From: Herbidospora sakaeratensis
Lineage (GTDB): Bacteria; Actinomycetota; Actinomycetes; Streptosporangiales; Streptosporangiaceae
Length of the DNA stretch: 64,000 bases
Assembly: GCF_001570525.1 (NCBI RefSeq)
Contig: NZ_BBXC01000018.1
Coordinates: 69,365-133,364 of the forward strand
Direction: 5' to 3'
The notes beneath the pieces are model-generated. The model did not search any database, was not told the DNA's origin, and saw nothing but the letters and a program-made list of their open reading frames with translations. This document shows positions 25,077-33,654 of the stretch, piece after piece. Both the position numbers and the translations under genes were made by a program. Every line of letters starts with the position of its first letter. The first letter of the stretch is position 1.

Positions 25077-26296
25077 ACGAGCTCGAGCGCGCGGTCGCCG
25101 ACGCGCACCGTCGTGAGTGGGCCTTCGTGCTCGCCGCGACGGCGCGCGTCACCGGCGACCTCGACCTCGCCGAGGAGTGCGTCCAGGACGCCTACCTCGC
25201 CGCCCTGGACGCCTGGACGCGCGACGGCGTGCCGGGGAAACCGGGCGCCTGGCTGACCCGGACGGCCACCCGCAAGGCCCTGGACCTGCTGCGCAGGGAC
25301 AAGGTCTTCCGGGCGAAGATGCCCCTGCTCGTCGAACCGGACCCGGAAATGGACCTGACCGACGCGACGGACGAGATCCCCGACGACCGCCTTCGGCTGA
25401 TCTTCACCTGCTGCCATCCGGCGCTGGCCCGCGAGGCCCAGGTGGCGCTGACCCTGCGGCTGGTGTGCGGGGTCGCCACGCCCGACATCTCCCGCGCCTT
25501 CCTGGTCTCCGAGCCGACCATGGCGGCCCGGCTGACCCGCGCCAAGAAGAAGATCGCCGCGGCCCGCATCCCCTACCGGGTGCCCGGCCCGGCCGACCTG
25601 CCCGAGCGCCTCGACGCCGTGTTGTCGGTGATCCACCTGCTCTACACGACGGGCCACACCGCCCCCTCGGGCGCCGGGCTGGTCCGCGCCGACCTGGTCG
25701 AGCGCGCGATCACGCTGGCCCGCATGCTGCTGGCGCTGATGCCCGACGAGCCGGAGGTGCGCGGGCTGCTGGCGCTGCTGCTGCTCACCGACGCCCGCCG
25801 GGCCGCCCGGACCGACGCCGAGGGGCGGCTCGTCCTGCTGGCAGACCAGGACCGCTCGCTCTGGGACCACGCCGCCATCGCCGAGGGCCGCGACCTGGCC
25901 GTGGCCGCCTTCCGGACCGGCCGGGTGGGCCGCTACGCCGTCCAGGCCGCCATCGCCTCGCTGCACGCCGTCACCCCGACCGACTGGCCGCAGGTGGTCG
26001 GGCTGTACGACCTCCTCCTGCGGATCTGGCCCTCTCCCGTGGTGGCCCTCAACCGGGCGGTCGCGGTCGCCATGGCCGACGGCCCGGAGACGGCGCTGGC
26101 CGAGGTCGAGCGGCTGGCCGCCGACGACCGGCTGGCCGGATACCACTACCTGCCGGCGGTCCGGGCCGACCTGCTGCGCCGCCTGTCGCGCTTCGAGGAG
26201 GCCGCCGACGCCTACCGCGCGGCCATCGCGCTGGCCGACAACGACGCCGAGAGGGAGTTCCTGCAATCCCGGCTCGCCGAGGTCGTCAGCGGGTGA
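25073..26296 (+). CDS. RNA polymerase ECF sigma factor, ECF42-like, with long C-terminal extension
   Basis: A 407-residue sigma factor. Region 2 (residues about 10-75, DLDLAEECVQDAYLAALDAW) and region 4 (about 110-165, TRAKKKIAAARIPY at the end) are followed by a helical, TPR-like extension of about 230 residues (DUF6596-type, with RAVAVAMADGPETALAEVER). ECF42 members lack an anti-sigma factor and the extension is thought to control them. The GTG overlaps the DGPF gene by 4 bp. No matching target promoter was identified. The 3' end overlaps the convergent DUF402 gene by 11 bp. Confidence 0.87.
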   Translation: MNELERAVADAHRREWAFVLAATARVTGDLDLAEECVQDAYLAALDAWTRDGVPGKPGAWLTRTATRKALDLLRRDKVFRAKMPLLVEPDPEMDLTDATDEIPDDRLRLIFTCCHPALAREAQVALTLRLVCGVATPDISRAFLVSEPTMAARLTRAKKKIAAARIPYRVPGPADLPERLDAVLSVIHLLYTTGHTAPSGAGLVRADLVERAITLARMLLALMPDEPEVRGLLALLLLTDARRAARTDAEGRLVLLADQDRSLWDHAAIAEGRDLAVAAFRTGRVGRYAVQAAIASLHAVTPTDWPQVVGLYDLLLRIWPSPVVALNRAVAVAMADGPETALAEVERLAADDRLAGYHYLPAVRADLLRRLSRFEEAADAYRAAIALADNDAEREFLQSRLAEVVSG

Positions 26297-26798
26297 CGAG
26301 CCCCTCCAGCCGGTCGAGCCACCCCTCATGGACGCGCCCGAAGGGCTCCCGCCGCTCGGCGACCGCGTCCATGAGCCATTCGGCGGCCCGTTCGGCCTGC
26401 TCGACGACGTCGGGCGGGTAGCCGAACCGCACCTGGTGGTCTTCGAACTCGTCGGCGTCGTCGAGGAAGATGCGCCCGTTGGTCTTGCGGATCACGTCGA
26501 GGTCGAGGTCGATCATGGTGATGTCGACGTCGGAGACGACCGGGACGGTCGTCACGTCGACGTAGACCTCGGTCTCGTGGGGGTAGGCGTTGAACGAGGC
26601 CGCCCACCACGCGTTCCGGGGGAACAACATGACGAACGGGAACTCGTAGACGAACTTCGGTTCATGCCCCTTGCGGCCCACGATCCCCTTGCGGTGGCCC
26701 GTCCAGACGCCGTGCTCGTCTTCGCCGAGAAGGACGCCGGGGAAGTTCCAGTGGAGGGATTCGTCGTACTTGCGGTAAACGATCGCCAGGTCCGTCAC
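26286..26798 (-). CDS. DUF402 family protein
   Basis: A 170-residue protein with the DUF402 fold: TEVYVDVTTVPVV, ITMIDLDLDVI and GRIFLDDADEFEDH carry the conserved acidic residues expected to bind a metal. Characterised relatives hydrolyse nucleoside di- or triphosphates or bind RNA; the substrate here is unknown. The GTG at 26798 (VTDLAIVYRKYDESLHW) was chosen because homology starts there; the frame continues 60 codons upstream into unrelated basic sequence that overlaps the divergent SARP gene. It ends inside the 3' end of the sigma factor gene. Confidence 0.75.
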   Translation of the reverse strand: MTDLAIVYRKYDESLHWNFPGVLLGEDEHGVWTGHRKGIVGRKGHEPKFVYEFPFVMLFPRNAWWAASFNAYPHETEVYVDVTTVPVVSDVDITMIDLDLDVIRKTNGRIFLDDADEFEDHQVRFGYPPDVVEQAERAAEWLMDAVAERREPFGRVHEGWLDRLEGLVTR

Positions 26799-26838
26799 GT
26801 CATCCGACCCTAACCGAAGGTGCGACAGAATCGGAGGT

Positions 26839-29800
26839 ATGCGTTTCGCCATTCTGGGCCCCCTCGACGTGCGCCGCGACGACGGCACCCCCGTCGAGCT
26901 GACCGGCCCGCGCGGACGCACCCTCCTGGCCGCCCTCGCCCTCGACGCCGGCCGGGTCGTGCCGGCCGCCCGCCTCATCGACGTCCTCTACGGCGCGACG
27001 CCCCCCGCCGGGGCGGCCAACGCCCTCCAGGCCCAGGTCAGCAGGCTCCGCACCGCCCTGGGCGGGCACATCTCCCACACCCCGGCGGGCTACCGCCTCG
27101 ACACCGACCCCGGCGACGTCGACGCCCACCGCTTCGAACGCCTCACGGCCGAACACCGCTTCGCGGAGGCCCTGGCCCTGTGGCGCGGCCCGGCCCTCGA
27201 CGGCCTCCCCGAGACGCTGCACCACGCCGCCGCCCGGCTGACGGAACTGCACCTCACGGCCTACCTGGGCCTGGTCGACGCCGACCCCGCGTCTCCATCC
27301 CTGCTGACCGGCACCGCGACCGTCCCGGGCCTGCCCGGGATGATCGCCCGCCACCCGCTCCACGAGGGCCTGCGCGCCCGCCACATCACGCTCCTGGCCG
27401 CCGCGGGCCGCCCCGCCGAGGCGCTGACCGCCTACGAGGAGGCCCGCCGCCTCCTCGACGAGGAACTCGGCGCGACCCCGTCGGCCGAACTGACGGCGGC
27501 CTACCTGTCGGTGCTGCGCGGCGAGACCACAGCCGCATCGGCGGCGCCGGAGGCGGCGGAGCCGGGTCCGGCGCCCGAGCGCGTCGGGGTGCCCGTGCTC
27601 TTCACCGGGCTGGTCGGGCGGGACACCGAGCTCGCCGCCATCAGGGAGATGATGGCCACCGCCCGTCTGGTCACCCTGACCGGCCCCGGCGGCACCGGCA
27701 AGACACGGCTGGCCGCCGAGGCCTGCGCCCACGCCGTCTCCTCCGTCTACTTCGTCGAGCTCGCCCCGCTGGCCGACGCGGGCGAGGTGCCCCAAACCGT
27801 GCTCAGCACCCTCGGCCTGCGGGAGGGCCGGCTGCTCGCGCAGGGCGCCCAGCCCGTCGCCGACCCGGTCGACCGCATCGTGGCCGGGATCGGCGACCGC
27901 CCGATGCTCATCGTGCTCGACAACTGCGAGCACCTCGTCGAGGCCGTGGCCGCCTTCGCCGGACGGCTGCTGGCCGCCTGCCCGGGGTTGCGCATCCTGG
28001 CCACCAGCCGCGAACCCCTCGCCATCGCCGCCGAACGGTTGTGCCCGATCCCGCCGCTGGCCCTCCCGCCGTCGGGGGTCGACCCCGCCGACGCCCTCTC
28101 CTACCCTTCGGTACGCCTGTTCGCCGACCGCGCCGCCGCCGTGCGGCCGGGCTTCTGGGAGGCGGCCGACGCGGGCGAACTCGACGCCGTCATCCGGATC
28201 TGCCGCGCCCTCGACGGGCTGCCGCTCGCCATCGAACTGGCCGCGGCCCGGGTCCGCACACTCCCGGTGACCGACATCGCCGACGCCACCGACCCGTTCG
28301 CGGTGCTGGCGCGCGGCAGCCGGACCGCCGAACCACGCCACCGCACCCTCCGGGCCGTGATCGCCTGGAGCTGGGACCTGCTCGACAACGACGAACGCAC
28401 CCTCGCCCGCCGCCTGACCGTCTTCCGCGGCGGCGCGACCCTCAAGGCGGCGCAGGAGGTCTGCGGGCTGCCCCGCCACGACGTGCTCGACCTGCTCGCG
28501 GGCCTGGCCGACAAGTCGCTCGTCGAGGTCGCCGGCACCCACTACCGCATGCTCGACACCATCCGGGCGTTCTGCGCCGAGCAACTGGCCGAGGCGGGCG
28601 AGGAGGAACACTTCCGGCAGGCCCACGCCGGCTACTTCCGCGACTTCGCGCTGGCCGCCGACCCCCACCTGCGCACCGGCGACCAGCTCGAATGGCTGCG
28701 CCGCATGGACGCCGACCACGAGAACATGCTGGCCGCCCTGCGCCACGCCGGCCCCGACGACGCCCTGCTGCTCTATTCCGGCCTGACCGGCTACTGGTGG
28801 CTGCGCGGCCTGCGCAGCGAGTCGATCGCCTCCGCCACCGAGCTGCTGGCCCGCCTGGGCCCGCAGGCCGAGGTGACCGAGGAGTTCGCGGTGTGCGTGC
28901 TGAGCGCCGTCGTCGGCGGCCACGCCGACCCCGTGCTGCGCGCCCAGCTCGACCGCGTCCGCGGCTGGCTCGACGGCTTCCGGGCGCCGAACCGCCAGCC
29001 GTTGTTGTGGGTGCTCTGGTCGCAGGCCGTCGGCCCGCCCGACCCGGCGACGGCCGACGAGCTGATCGCCGTCCAGGCCACCTACGACCTCGACCCGTGG
29101 ACCCGCTCGTTGTCGCGGTTCGGCTGGGGCCTGCTGGCCCTCTTCGAGGGCGACCACGTGCGGGCCGAGGAGAACCTCAGGCCCGCGCTGGCCGGTTTCA
29201 CCACGATCGGCGACCGCTGGGCCATGTCGATGGCCACGACCGGCCTGGCCGAGATCGCCGAATGGACCGGCCGCCGCGACGAGGCCCTCGCCCTCATCGA
29301 CCGGGCCCTCACCCTCCTCCAGGCGCTCGGCACCACCGTCGACATCGCCGAACTACTGTGCCGCCGGGCCCAGAACCGGCTCGTGTTGTCCGAAGGACCG
29401 GGCCCCGACCTGCGGGCCGCCGCCCGCGCCGACTTCACCCGCGCCGCAGAGCTGGCCCGCGCCGCCGGCGCCGTCGAGATGGACGGCCGCGCCCGCCTCG
29501 GCCTGGCCGACCTGGCCCGCCTCCACGGCTCTCTCGAGGAGGCCCGCGAGCTGGCCGAACAGGTGCTGGCCGACCTGGGCGGCGACTGGTTCAGCCTCGA
29601 CGAGATCCGCGTCGCCGCCAACCTCACCCTGGGCTGGATCGCCTACGCCGAAGACGACCCCGACCGCGCCGAGTTCCACCACCGCCAGGCCCTGTCGTCG
29701 GTGTACGTCCAGCGCAACCGCCTCCAGGCCGCCCGGGTGACCGAGGGCCTGGCCGGCGCGGTCCTCCTCCGCGACGACCCGGCGGGCGCGGCGGCCCTCC

Positions 29801-29982
29801 TCGGCATCAGCACGGCGCTGCGCGAGGGCGTGCCCAGCGACGAACCCGACCCCACACGCCTGGCCGCCCGCTGCCGCGCCGCCCTCGGCGAGGCCGGCTA
29901 CACGGCCGCCCACACGCGCGGCCTGCTGATGCCGCGCGACCGGCTGATCCCCGTCGTGCTGGAACTCGCCCCGCCCGGCTGA
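26839..29982 (+). CDS. AfsR/SARP-type transcriptional regulator with NB-ARC ATPase
   Basis: A 1047-residue regulator. An OmpR-type winged helix (about 1-75, LDVRRDDGTPVELTGPRGRT) and BTAD domain (about 85-225) form the SARP part. An NB-ARC/STAND ATPase follows, with Walker A GPGGTGKT at 282-289, MLIVLDNCEHL as Walker B and TSREPL as sensor. The C-terminal half is helical and TPR-like. Such proteins activate nearby genes by binding heptamer direct repeats. An array of six GTCAGCG-type heptamers lies immediately after this gene and in front of the MFS exporter, which is its probable target. A GGAGG occurs only 1 nt before the ATG, so translation initiation may be leaderless. Confidence 0.88.
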   Translation: MRFAILGPLDVRRDDGTPVELTGPRGRTLLAALALDAGRVVPAARLIDVLYGATPPAGAANALQAQVSRLRTALGGHISHTPAGYRLDTDPGDVDAHRFERLTAEHRFAEALALWRGPALDGLPETLHHAAARLTELHLTAYLGLVDADPASPSLLTGTATVPGLPGMIARHPLHEGLRARHITLLAAAGRPAEALTAYEEARRLLDEELGATPSAELTAAYLSVLRGETTAASAAPEAAEPGPAPERVGVPVLFTGLVGRDTELAAIREMMATARLVTLTGPGGTGKTRLAAEACAHAVSSVYFVELAPLADAGEVPQTVLSTLGLREGRLLAQGAQPVADPVDRIVAGIGDRPMLIVLDNCEHLVEAVAAFAGRLLAACPGLRILATSREPLAIAAERLCPIPPLALPPSGVDPADALSYPSVRLFADRAAAVRPGFWEAADAGELDAVIRICRALDGLPLAIELAAARVRTLPVTDIADATDPFAVLARGSRTAEPRHRTLRAVIAWSWDLLDNDERTLARRLTVFRGGATLKAAQEVCGLPRHDVLDLLAGLADKSLVEVAGTHYRMLDTIRAFCAEQLAEAGEEEHFRQAHAGYFRDFALAADPHLRTGDQLEWLRRMDADHENMLAALRHAGPDDALLLYSGLTGYWWLRGLRSESIASATELLARLGPQAEVTEEFAVCVLSAVVGGHADPVLRAQLDRVRGWLDGFRAPNRQPLLWVLWSQAVGPPDPATADELIAVQATYDLDPWTRSLSRFGWGLLALFEGDHVRAEENLRPALAGFTTIGDRWAMSMATTGLAEIAEWTGRRDEALALIDRALTLLQALGTTVDIAELLCRRAQNRLVLSEGPGPDLRAAARADFTRAAELARAAGAVEMDGRARLGLADLARLHGSLEEARELAEQVLADLGGDWFSLDEIRVAANLTLGWIAYAEDDPDRAEFHHRQALSSVYVQRNRLQAARVTEGLAGAVLLRDDPAGAAALLGISTALREGVPSDEPDPTRLAARCRAALGEAGYTAAHTRGLLMPRDRLIPVVLELAPPG

Positions 29983-29986
29983 GCCC

Positions 29987-30046
29987 GTCAGCGGCCGGTC
30001 AGCGCGCCGTCAGCGGCGTCAGCCGGTGGTCAGCGGCGGGTCAGCG
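29987..30046 (+). promoter_or_regulatory. Six-copy heptamer direct-repeat array, candidate SARP binding site
   Basis: GTCAGCG (one copy GTCAGCC) starts at 29987, 29998, 30009, 30018, 30029 and 30040. The steps are 11, 11, 9, 11 and 11 bp, so there are two triplets with helical-turn spacing. SARP proteins recognise heptamer repeats with 11-bp period a few bases upstream of the -10. A weak -10-like CAGCCT (30055-30060) follows 8 bp after the last heptamer, with the MFS start codon at 30067. Confidence 0.7.
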
Positions 30047-30066
30047 GCCCGGACCAGCCTGGGGTC

Positions 30067-31629
30067 ATGACTTCCACCACCCCCGCCGCCGCCGGGAAGA
30101 AGTGGGGCACGCTGGTCATCTCGTGCCTCGCGATGCTGCTGCTCGCCCTTGACGTCACCGTTCTCCACCTGGCCACCCCGAAGCTGGTCGAGGACATGAC
30201 CCCGTCCGCGACCCAGGTGCTCTGGATCCTGGACGTCTACGGCTTCGCCCTGGCCGGTCTGCTGATCACCTTCGGCAACATCGGCGACCGCGTCGGGCGC
30301 AAGAAGCTGCTGCTGATCGGCACGGTGGCGTTCGGCGCCGCCTCCGCGCTGACCGCCTACGCGCCGACCCCCGAACTGCTGATCGCCGCCCGCGCCCTGC
30401 TGGGCGTGGCCGGGGCGACGATCATGCCGTCGACCTTGTCGATCATCCGGAACGTGTTCACCGATCCGAAGGAGCGCACCACCGCCGTCGGCATCTGGAG
30501 CAGCGTCTCGGCCCTCGGTTTCGCCATCGGCCCGGTGGTCGGCGGCGCTCTGCTCGACCACTTCTGGTGGGGTTCGGTGTTCCTGATCAACGTCCCCATC
30601 ACGATCGTGCTGGTCGTCTTCGGCGCGTTCGTCCTGCCGGAGTCGCGCAACCCGAACCCGGGCCGCCTCGACGTCGTCAGCGTCCCGCTGTCCATCGTCG
30701 GCGTCATCTCCTTCGTGTACGCCGTCAAGGTCGCCGCCCACGACGGCCTCGCCGAACCGGCCGTCTGGATCTCCGCCGCGCTCGGCCTGATCACCATGGT
30801 CGTGTTCGTCCGCCGCCAGACCCGGCTGGCCGAGCCCCTGATCGACGTGCGGCTGTTCCGGGTGCGCGCCTTCTCCGGCGCCGTCGGCGCCAACGTGGCC
30901 GTCATCTTCGGCACGTTGTCGATCTCGGTGGCCTTCGCCCAGTACTTCCAGCTCGTGCGGGGCTGGTCGCCGCTGATCTCGGGCCTGGCCGGGCTGCCCG
31001 GCGGCATCGGCGCCGCCATCGCCGGCGGCCTGGCGGGCACCCTGATCATGGCGCTCGGCCGGGCCAAGACGGTCGCCCTGGGCCTGTTCCTGACCTCGGT
31101 CGGCTTCTTCCTCTACGGCCTGGTCGACGTCGACACCAGCTACGGCTTCATGCTGCTGCCAATGATCGTCGCGGGCCTCGGCATGGGCTTCACCTTCGCC
31201 GTGACCAACGACACGATCATCGCCTCGGTCCCCCGCGAACGCGCCGGCGCCGCCTCCGCCATCTCCGAGACGGCCACCGAGGTCGGCGGCGCCCTCGGCA
31301 TCGCGGTGCTGGGCAGCGTGCTCGGCGGCCTCTACACCGCCAACCTCGCCGTGCCCGCCGGAATCCCGGCGGAGGCGGCCCACGTGGCCGGGGAGTCGCT
31401 GGGCGGGGCGGTCCACGTGGCGTCCCAGCTACCGGCCTCACTCGGCGCCCAGCTCCTGGACGCCGCCCAGCGCACCTTCGTCGACTCGATGCACGCGACC
31501 CTCGTGGTCGGCGGCGTCTCGATGATCGTGCTGGCGGGCGCGTGCCTGTGGTCCCTGCGCGGCACCCCGAAGGAGATCCCCGAGGTCATCCGCGACGACA
31601 CCGGCCGAGTCGAGGAGCCAGTGGGCTGA
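30067..31629 (+). CDS. MFS drug/metabolite exporter, DHA2 (EmrB/QacA) family
   Basis: A 520-residue transporter with 14 predicted helices. The DHA2 motif C-like region and the loop GNIGDRVGRKKLLLIG (motif A) are present, and LDVTVLHLATPKL near the N-terminus contains the family's motif D-type Asp. Substrate unknown; exporters of this family move drugs, dyes or secondary metabolites by proton antiport. The SARP-like repeat array directly upstream and the adjacent AfsR-type gene suggest it is induced by that regulator. The predicted start of transcription coincides with the ATG, so the message may be leaderless. A hairpin terminator follows. Confidence 0.9.
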   Translation: MTSTTPAAAGKKWGTLVISCLAMLLLALDVTVLHLATPKLVEDMTPSATQVLWILDVYGFALAGLLITFGNIGDRVGRKKLLLIGTVAFGAASALTAYAPTPELLIAARALLGVAGATIMPSTLSIIRNVFTDPKERTTAVGIWSSVSALGFAIGPVVGGALLDHFWWGSVFLINVPITIVLVVFGAFVLPESRNPNPGRLDVVSVPLSIVGVISFVYAVKVAAHDGLAEPAVWISAALGLITMVVFVRRQTRLAEPLIDVRLFRVRAFSGAVGANVAVIFGTLSISVAFAQYFQLVRGWSPLISGLAGLPGGIGAAIAGGLAGTLIMALGRAKTVALGLFLTSVGFFLYGLVDVDTSYGFMLLPMIVAGLGMGFTFAVTNDTIIASVPRERAGAASAISETATEVGGALGIAVLGSVLGGLYTANLAVPAGIPAEAAHVAGESLGGAVHVASQLPASLGAQLLDAAQRTFVDSMHATLVVGGVSMIVLAGACLWSLRGTPKEIPEVIRDDTGRVEEPVG

Positions 31630-31640
31630 CACATCACGGG

Positions 31641-31671
31641 GAACGGCCCTCCTTCGGGGGAAGGGCCGTTC
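31641..31671 (+). terminator. Hairpin terminator after the MFS gene
   Basis: GAACGGCCCT (31641-31650) pairs with AGGGCCGTTC (31662-31671) across an 11-nt loop, 11 bp after the stop codon. Confidence 0.7.
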
Positions 31672-31700
31672 CTCCATGTACGACCTCTCGCCGGGACGGC

Positions 31701-31788
31701 CCGAGTCGGGTCGGCCCAGTCCGGTCGACCCAAATCGGGTCGCCCCGACTCCAGTCGCCTCAGGTCCGATCGGCCCCAGTTTGGTCGT
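31701..31788. repeat. Degenerate tandem repeat, about 14-15 bp units
   Basis: About six units of the pattern AGTCnGGTCGnCCC follow one another (for example AGTCCGGTCGACCC then AAATCGGGTCGCCC). The units drift and the spacing varies. It lies in the 300-bp convergent gap between the MFS and RNase J genes; no coding sequence is supported there. Confidence 0.5.
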
Positions 31789-31800
31789 TGCGGGGGCGGG

Positions 31801-31879
31801 CCCGAGCGGCTGGGTGGCGCCGGTTGCGGTGCGCGGGTGGGGCGGTGGTCGGGGTCGGGGTGGGCGGAGCCGTAACGGA
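31801..31879 (-). repeat. Dispersed intergenic repeat, copy B
   Basis: Read on the minus strand, the core TCCGTTACGGCTCCGCC (31863-31879) begins just after the RNase J terminator and continues CACCCCGACC... with a distal CCGGCGCC block, parallel to copies C and D. It is the second half of the gap downstream of RNase J. Confidence 0.6.
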
Positions 31880-31888
31880 GCAAAAAGG

Positions 31889-31914
31889 AAGGCCCTTCCC
31901 GGGGGAAGGGCCTT
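31889..31914 (-). terminator. Intrinsic terminator of the RNase J gene
   Basis: A perfect 12-bp stem (AAGGCCCTTCCC with GGGAAGGGCCTT) with a 2-nt loop, followed on the minus strand by TCCTTTTTG, a real U-tract. It starts 17 bp after the stop codon. Confidence 0.85.
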
Positions 31915-31930
31915 GCCGTGTGCGGCGAGG

Positions 31931-33616
31931 TCAGACTTCGACGACGACCGGGATGATCATCGGGCGGCGGCGGTAGGTGTCGCTCACCCAGCGGCCGACG
32001 GTGCGGCGGACGACGCGGCGGATCTGCAGCACGTCGGCCACTCCCGCCGCGGCCGACTCCTGGAGCGCCTTCTCGATCTGGGGGATCACCGCGTCGAGCG
32101 AGTCGGGGTCGATGCCCGATCCGCGCGCGGTGATCTCGGGGCCGCCCGTGAGGCGGCCGCTGGTCGAGTCGACGACCACCACGATCGAGATGAAGCCCTC
32201 GTCGCCCAGGATGCGCCGGTCTTTCAGCGCCACCTCGGTGATGTCGCCGACCGAGGTGCCGTCGACGAAGACGTAACCGGCCGGGACCGCGCCGACCACC
32301 TTCGCCTGCCCGTCGACCAGGTCGACCACGACCCCGTCTTCGGCGATGACGACGTTCTCGTCGGGCACCCCGGTGAGCCGCGCCAGCCGCGCGTGGGCCC
32401 GCAGGTGCCGCCATTCACCGTGAACAGGCATGAAGTTCGACGGCTTGGTGGCGTTGAGGACGTAGAGCAGCTCCCCGGCGGCGGCGTGACCCGACACGTG
32501 GACCAGCGCGTTGCCCTTGTGGACGACCTTCGCCCCCCACCGCGTCAGCCCGTTGATGACCTTGTTGACCGCCGTCTCGTTGCCCGGGACCAGCGACGAC
32601 GCCAGCAGCACCGTGTCGCCCTCGGCGATGCGGATCGGGTGGTCGCGGTTGGCCATGCGCGACAGCGCCGCCATCGGCTCACCCTGCGAACCGGTGCAGA
32701 TGAGCACGACGTCTTCCGGCGGCCACTCCTCGATCTCGCGCGAGTCGACCAGGATCCCGGCCGGCACCTTGAGATAGCCGAGCTCCCGCGCGACGCCCAT
32801 GTTGCGGACCATCGACCGCCCGATGAGGGCGATCTTGCGGCCGTGCTTCTGGGCCGAGTCGACCACCTGCTGCACGCGGTGGATGTGGGAGGCGAAGCAC
32901 GCCACGATGATGCGCTTGTCGGCCACCCGGATCACGTCGTCGATCACCGGCGCGATGTCGCGCTCGCTGGTGACGAACCCGGGCACCTCGGCGTTGGTCG
33001 AGTCGGACATCAGCAGGTCGACGCCCTCGGCGCCGAGCCGGGCGAACCCGCCCAGGTCGGTCAGCCGGCCGTCCATCGGCAGCTGGTCCATCTTGAAGTC
33101 GCCGGTGTGCAGCACGATCCCGGCGGGCGTGCGCACGGCGACCGCCAGCGCGTCGGGGATCGAGTGGTTGACCGCGAAGAACTCGAGCTCGAACGGCCCG
33201 AACCGGCGCCGCTCCCCCTCGACGACCTCGACGGTCGTCGGCTGGATGCGGTGCTCGGTGAGCTTGGCCTCGATCAGCCCGAGCGTCAGCCGCGCCCCGA
33301 CGAGCGGGATGTCGCGCCGCTCGCGCAGCAGGTAGGGCACCGCGCCGATGTGGTCTTCATGGGCGTGCGTCAGCACGACGGCCTCGACGTGGTCGAGCCG
33401 GTCGCGGATGTATTCGAAGTCGGGCAGGATCAGATCGACTCCGGGCTGGTCGACCTCGGGGAACAGCACCCCGCAGTCGACGATCAGCAGACGGCCGTCG
33501 AATTCGAAGACCGCCATGTTCCGGCCGATCTCCCCGAGCCCGCCCAGGGCGACGATCCGCAAGCCTCCTTCGGGTAGCGGCGGAGGCGGACCGAGTTCCG
33601 GATGGGGATGACTCAT
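31931..33616 (-). CDS. rnj: Ribonuclease J
   Basis: A 561-residue metallo-beta-lactamase/beta-CASP exo- and endoribonuclease for mRNA decay and rRNA maturation. The metal-binding motif is THAHEDH with H84, H86, D88 and H89. The beta-CASP part has SDSTNAEVPGF, CFASHIHRVQQ and VHVSGHAAAGEL, and a C-terminal dimerisation domain ends the protein. Typical length. It is followed by a strong terminator and copy B of the dispersed repeat. In other actinomycetes rnj lies close to ftsK; here the pectin and SARP block separates them. Confidence 0.93.
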   Translation of the reverse strand: MSHPHPELGPPPPLPEGGLRIVALGGLGEIGRNMAVFEFDGRLLIVDCGVLFPEVDQPGVDLILPDFEYIRDRLDHVEAVVLTHAHEDHIGAVPYLLRERRDIPLVGARLTLGLIEAKLTEHRIQPTTVEVVEGERRRFGPFELEFFAVNHSIPDALAVAVRTPAGIVLHTGDFKMDQLPMDGRLTDLGGFARLGAEGVDLLMSDSTNAEVPGFVTSERDIAPVIDDVIRVADKRIIVACFASHIHRVQQVVDSAQKHGRKIALIGRSMVRNMGVARELGYLKVPAGILVDSREIEEWPPEDVVLICTGSQGEPMAALSRMANRDHPIRIAEGDTVLLASSLVPGNETAVNKVINGLTRWGAKVVHKGNALVHVSGHAAAGELLYVLNATKPSNFMPVHGEWRHLRAHARLARLTGVPDENVVIAEDGVVVDLVDGQAKVVGAVPAGYVFVDGTSVGDITEVALKDRRILGDEGFISIVVVVDSTSGRLTGGPEITARGSGIDPDSLDAVIPQIEKALQESAAAGVADVLQIRRVVRRTVGRWVSDTYRRRPMIIPVVVEV

Positions 33617-33654
33617 GCGCGCACCCCGTGATCATGGGGTGTTGCCAGCAGCAC

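Noticed and set aside
26800..29157. A 785-codon minus-strand frame over the SARP gene
   Set aside because: Low-complexity Gly/Glu/Arg sequence antisense to a gene with clear Walker and HTH motifs.
26839..31629. Part of an antibiotic biosynthetic cluster
   Set aside because: A SARP-type regulator and an exporter are present but no biosynthetic enzyme is nearby; a local regulator-exporter pair explains the data.
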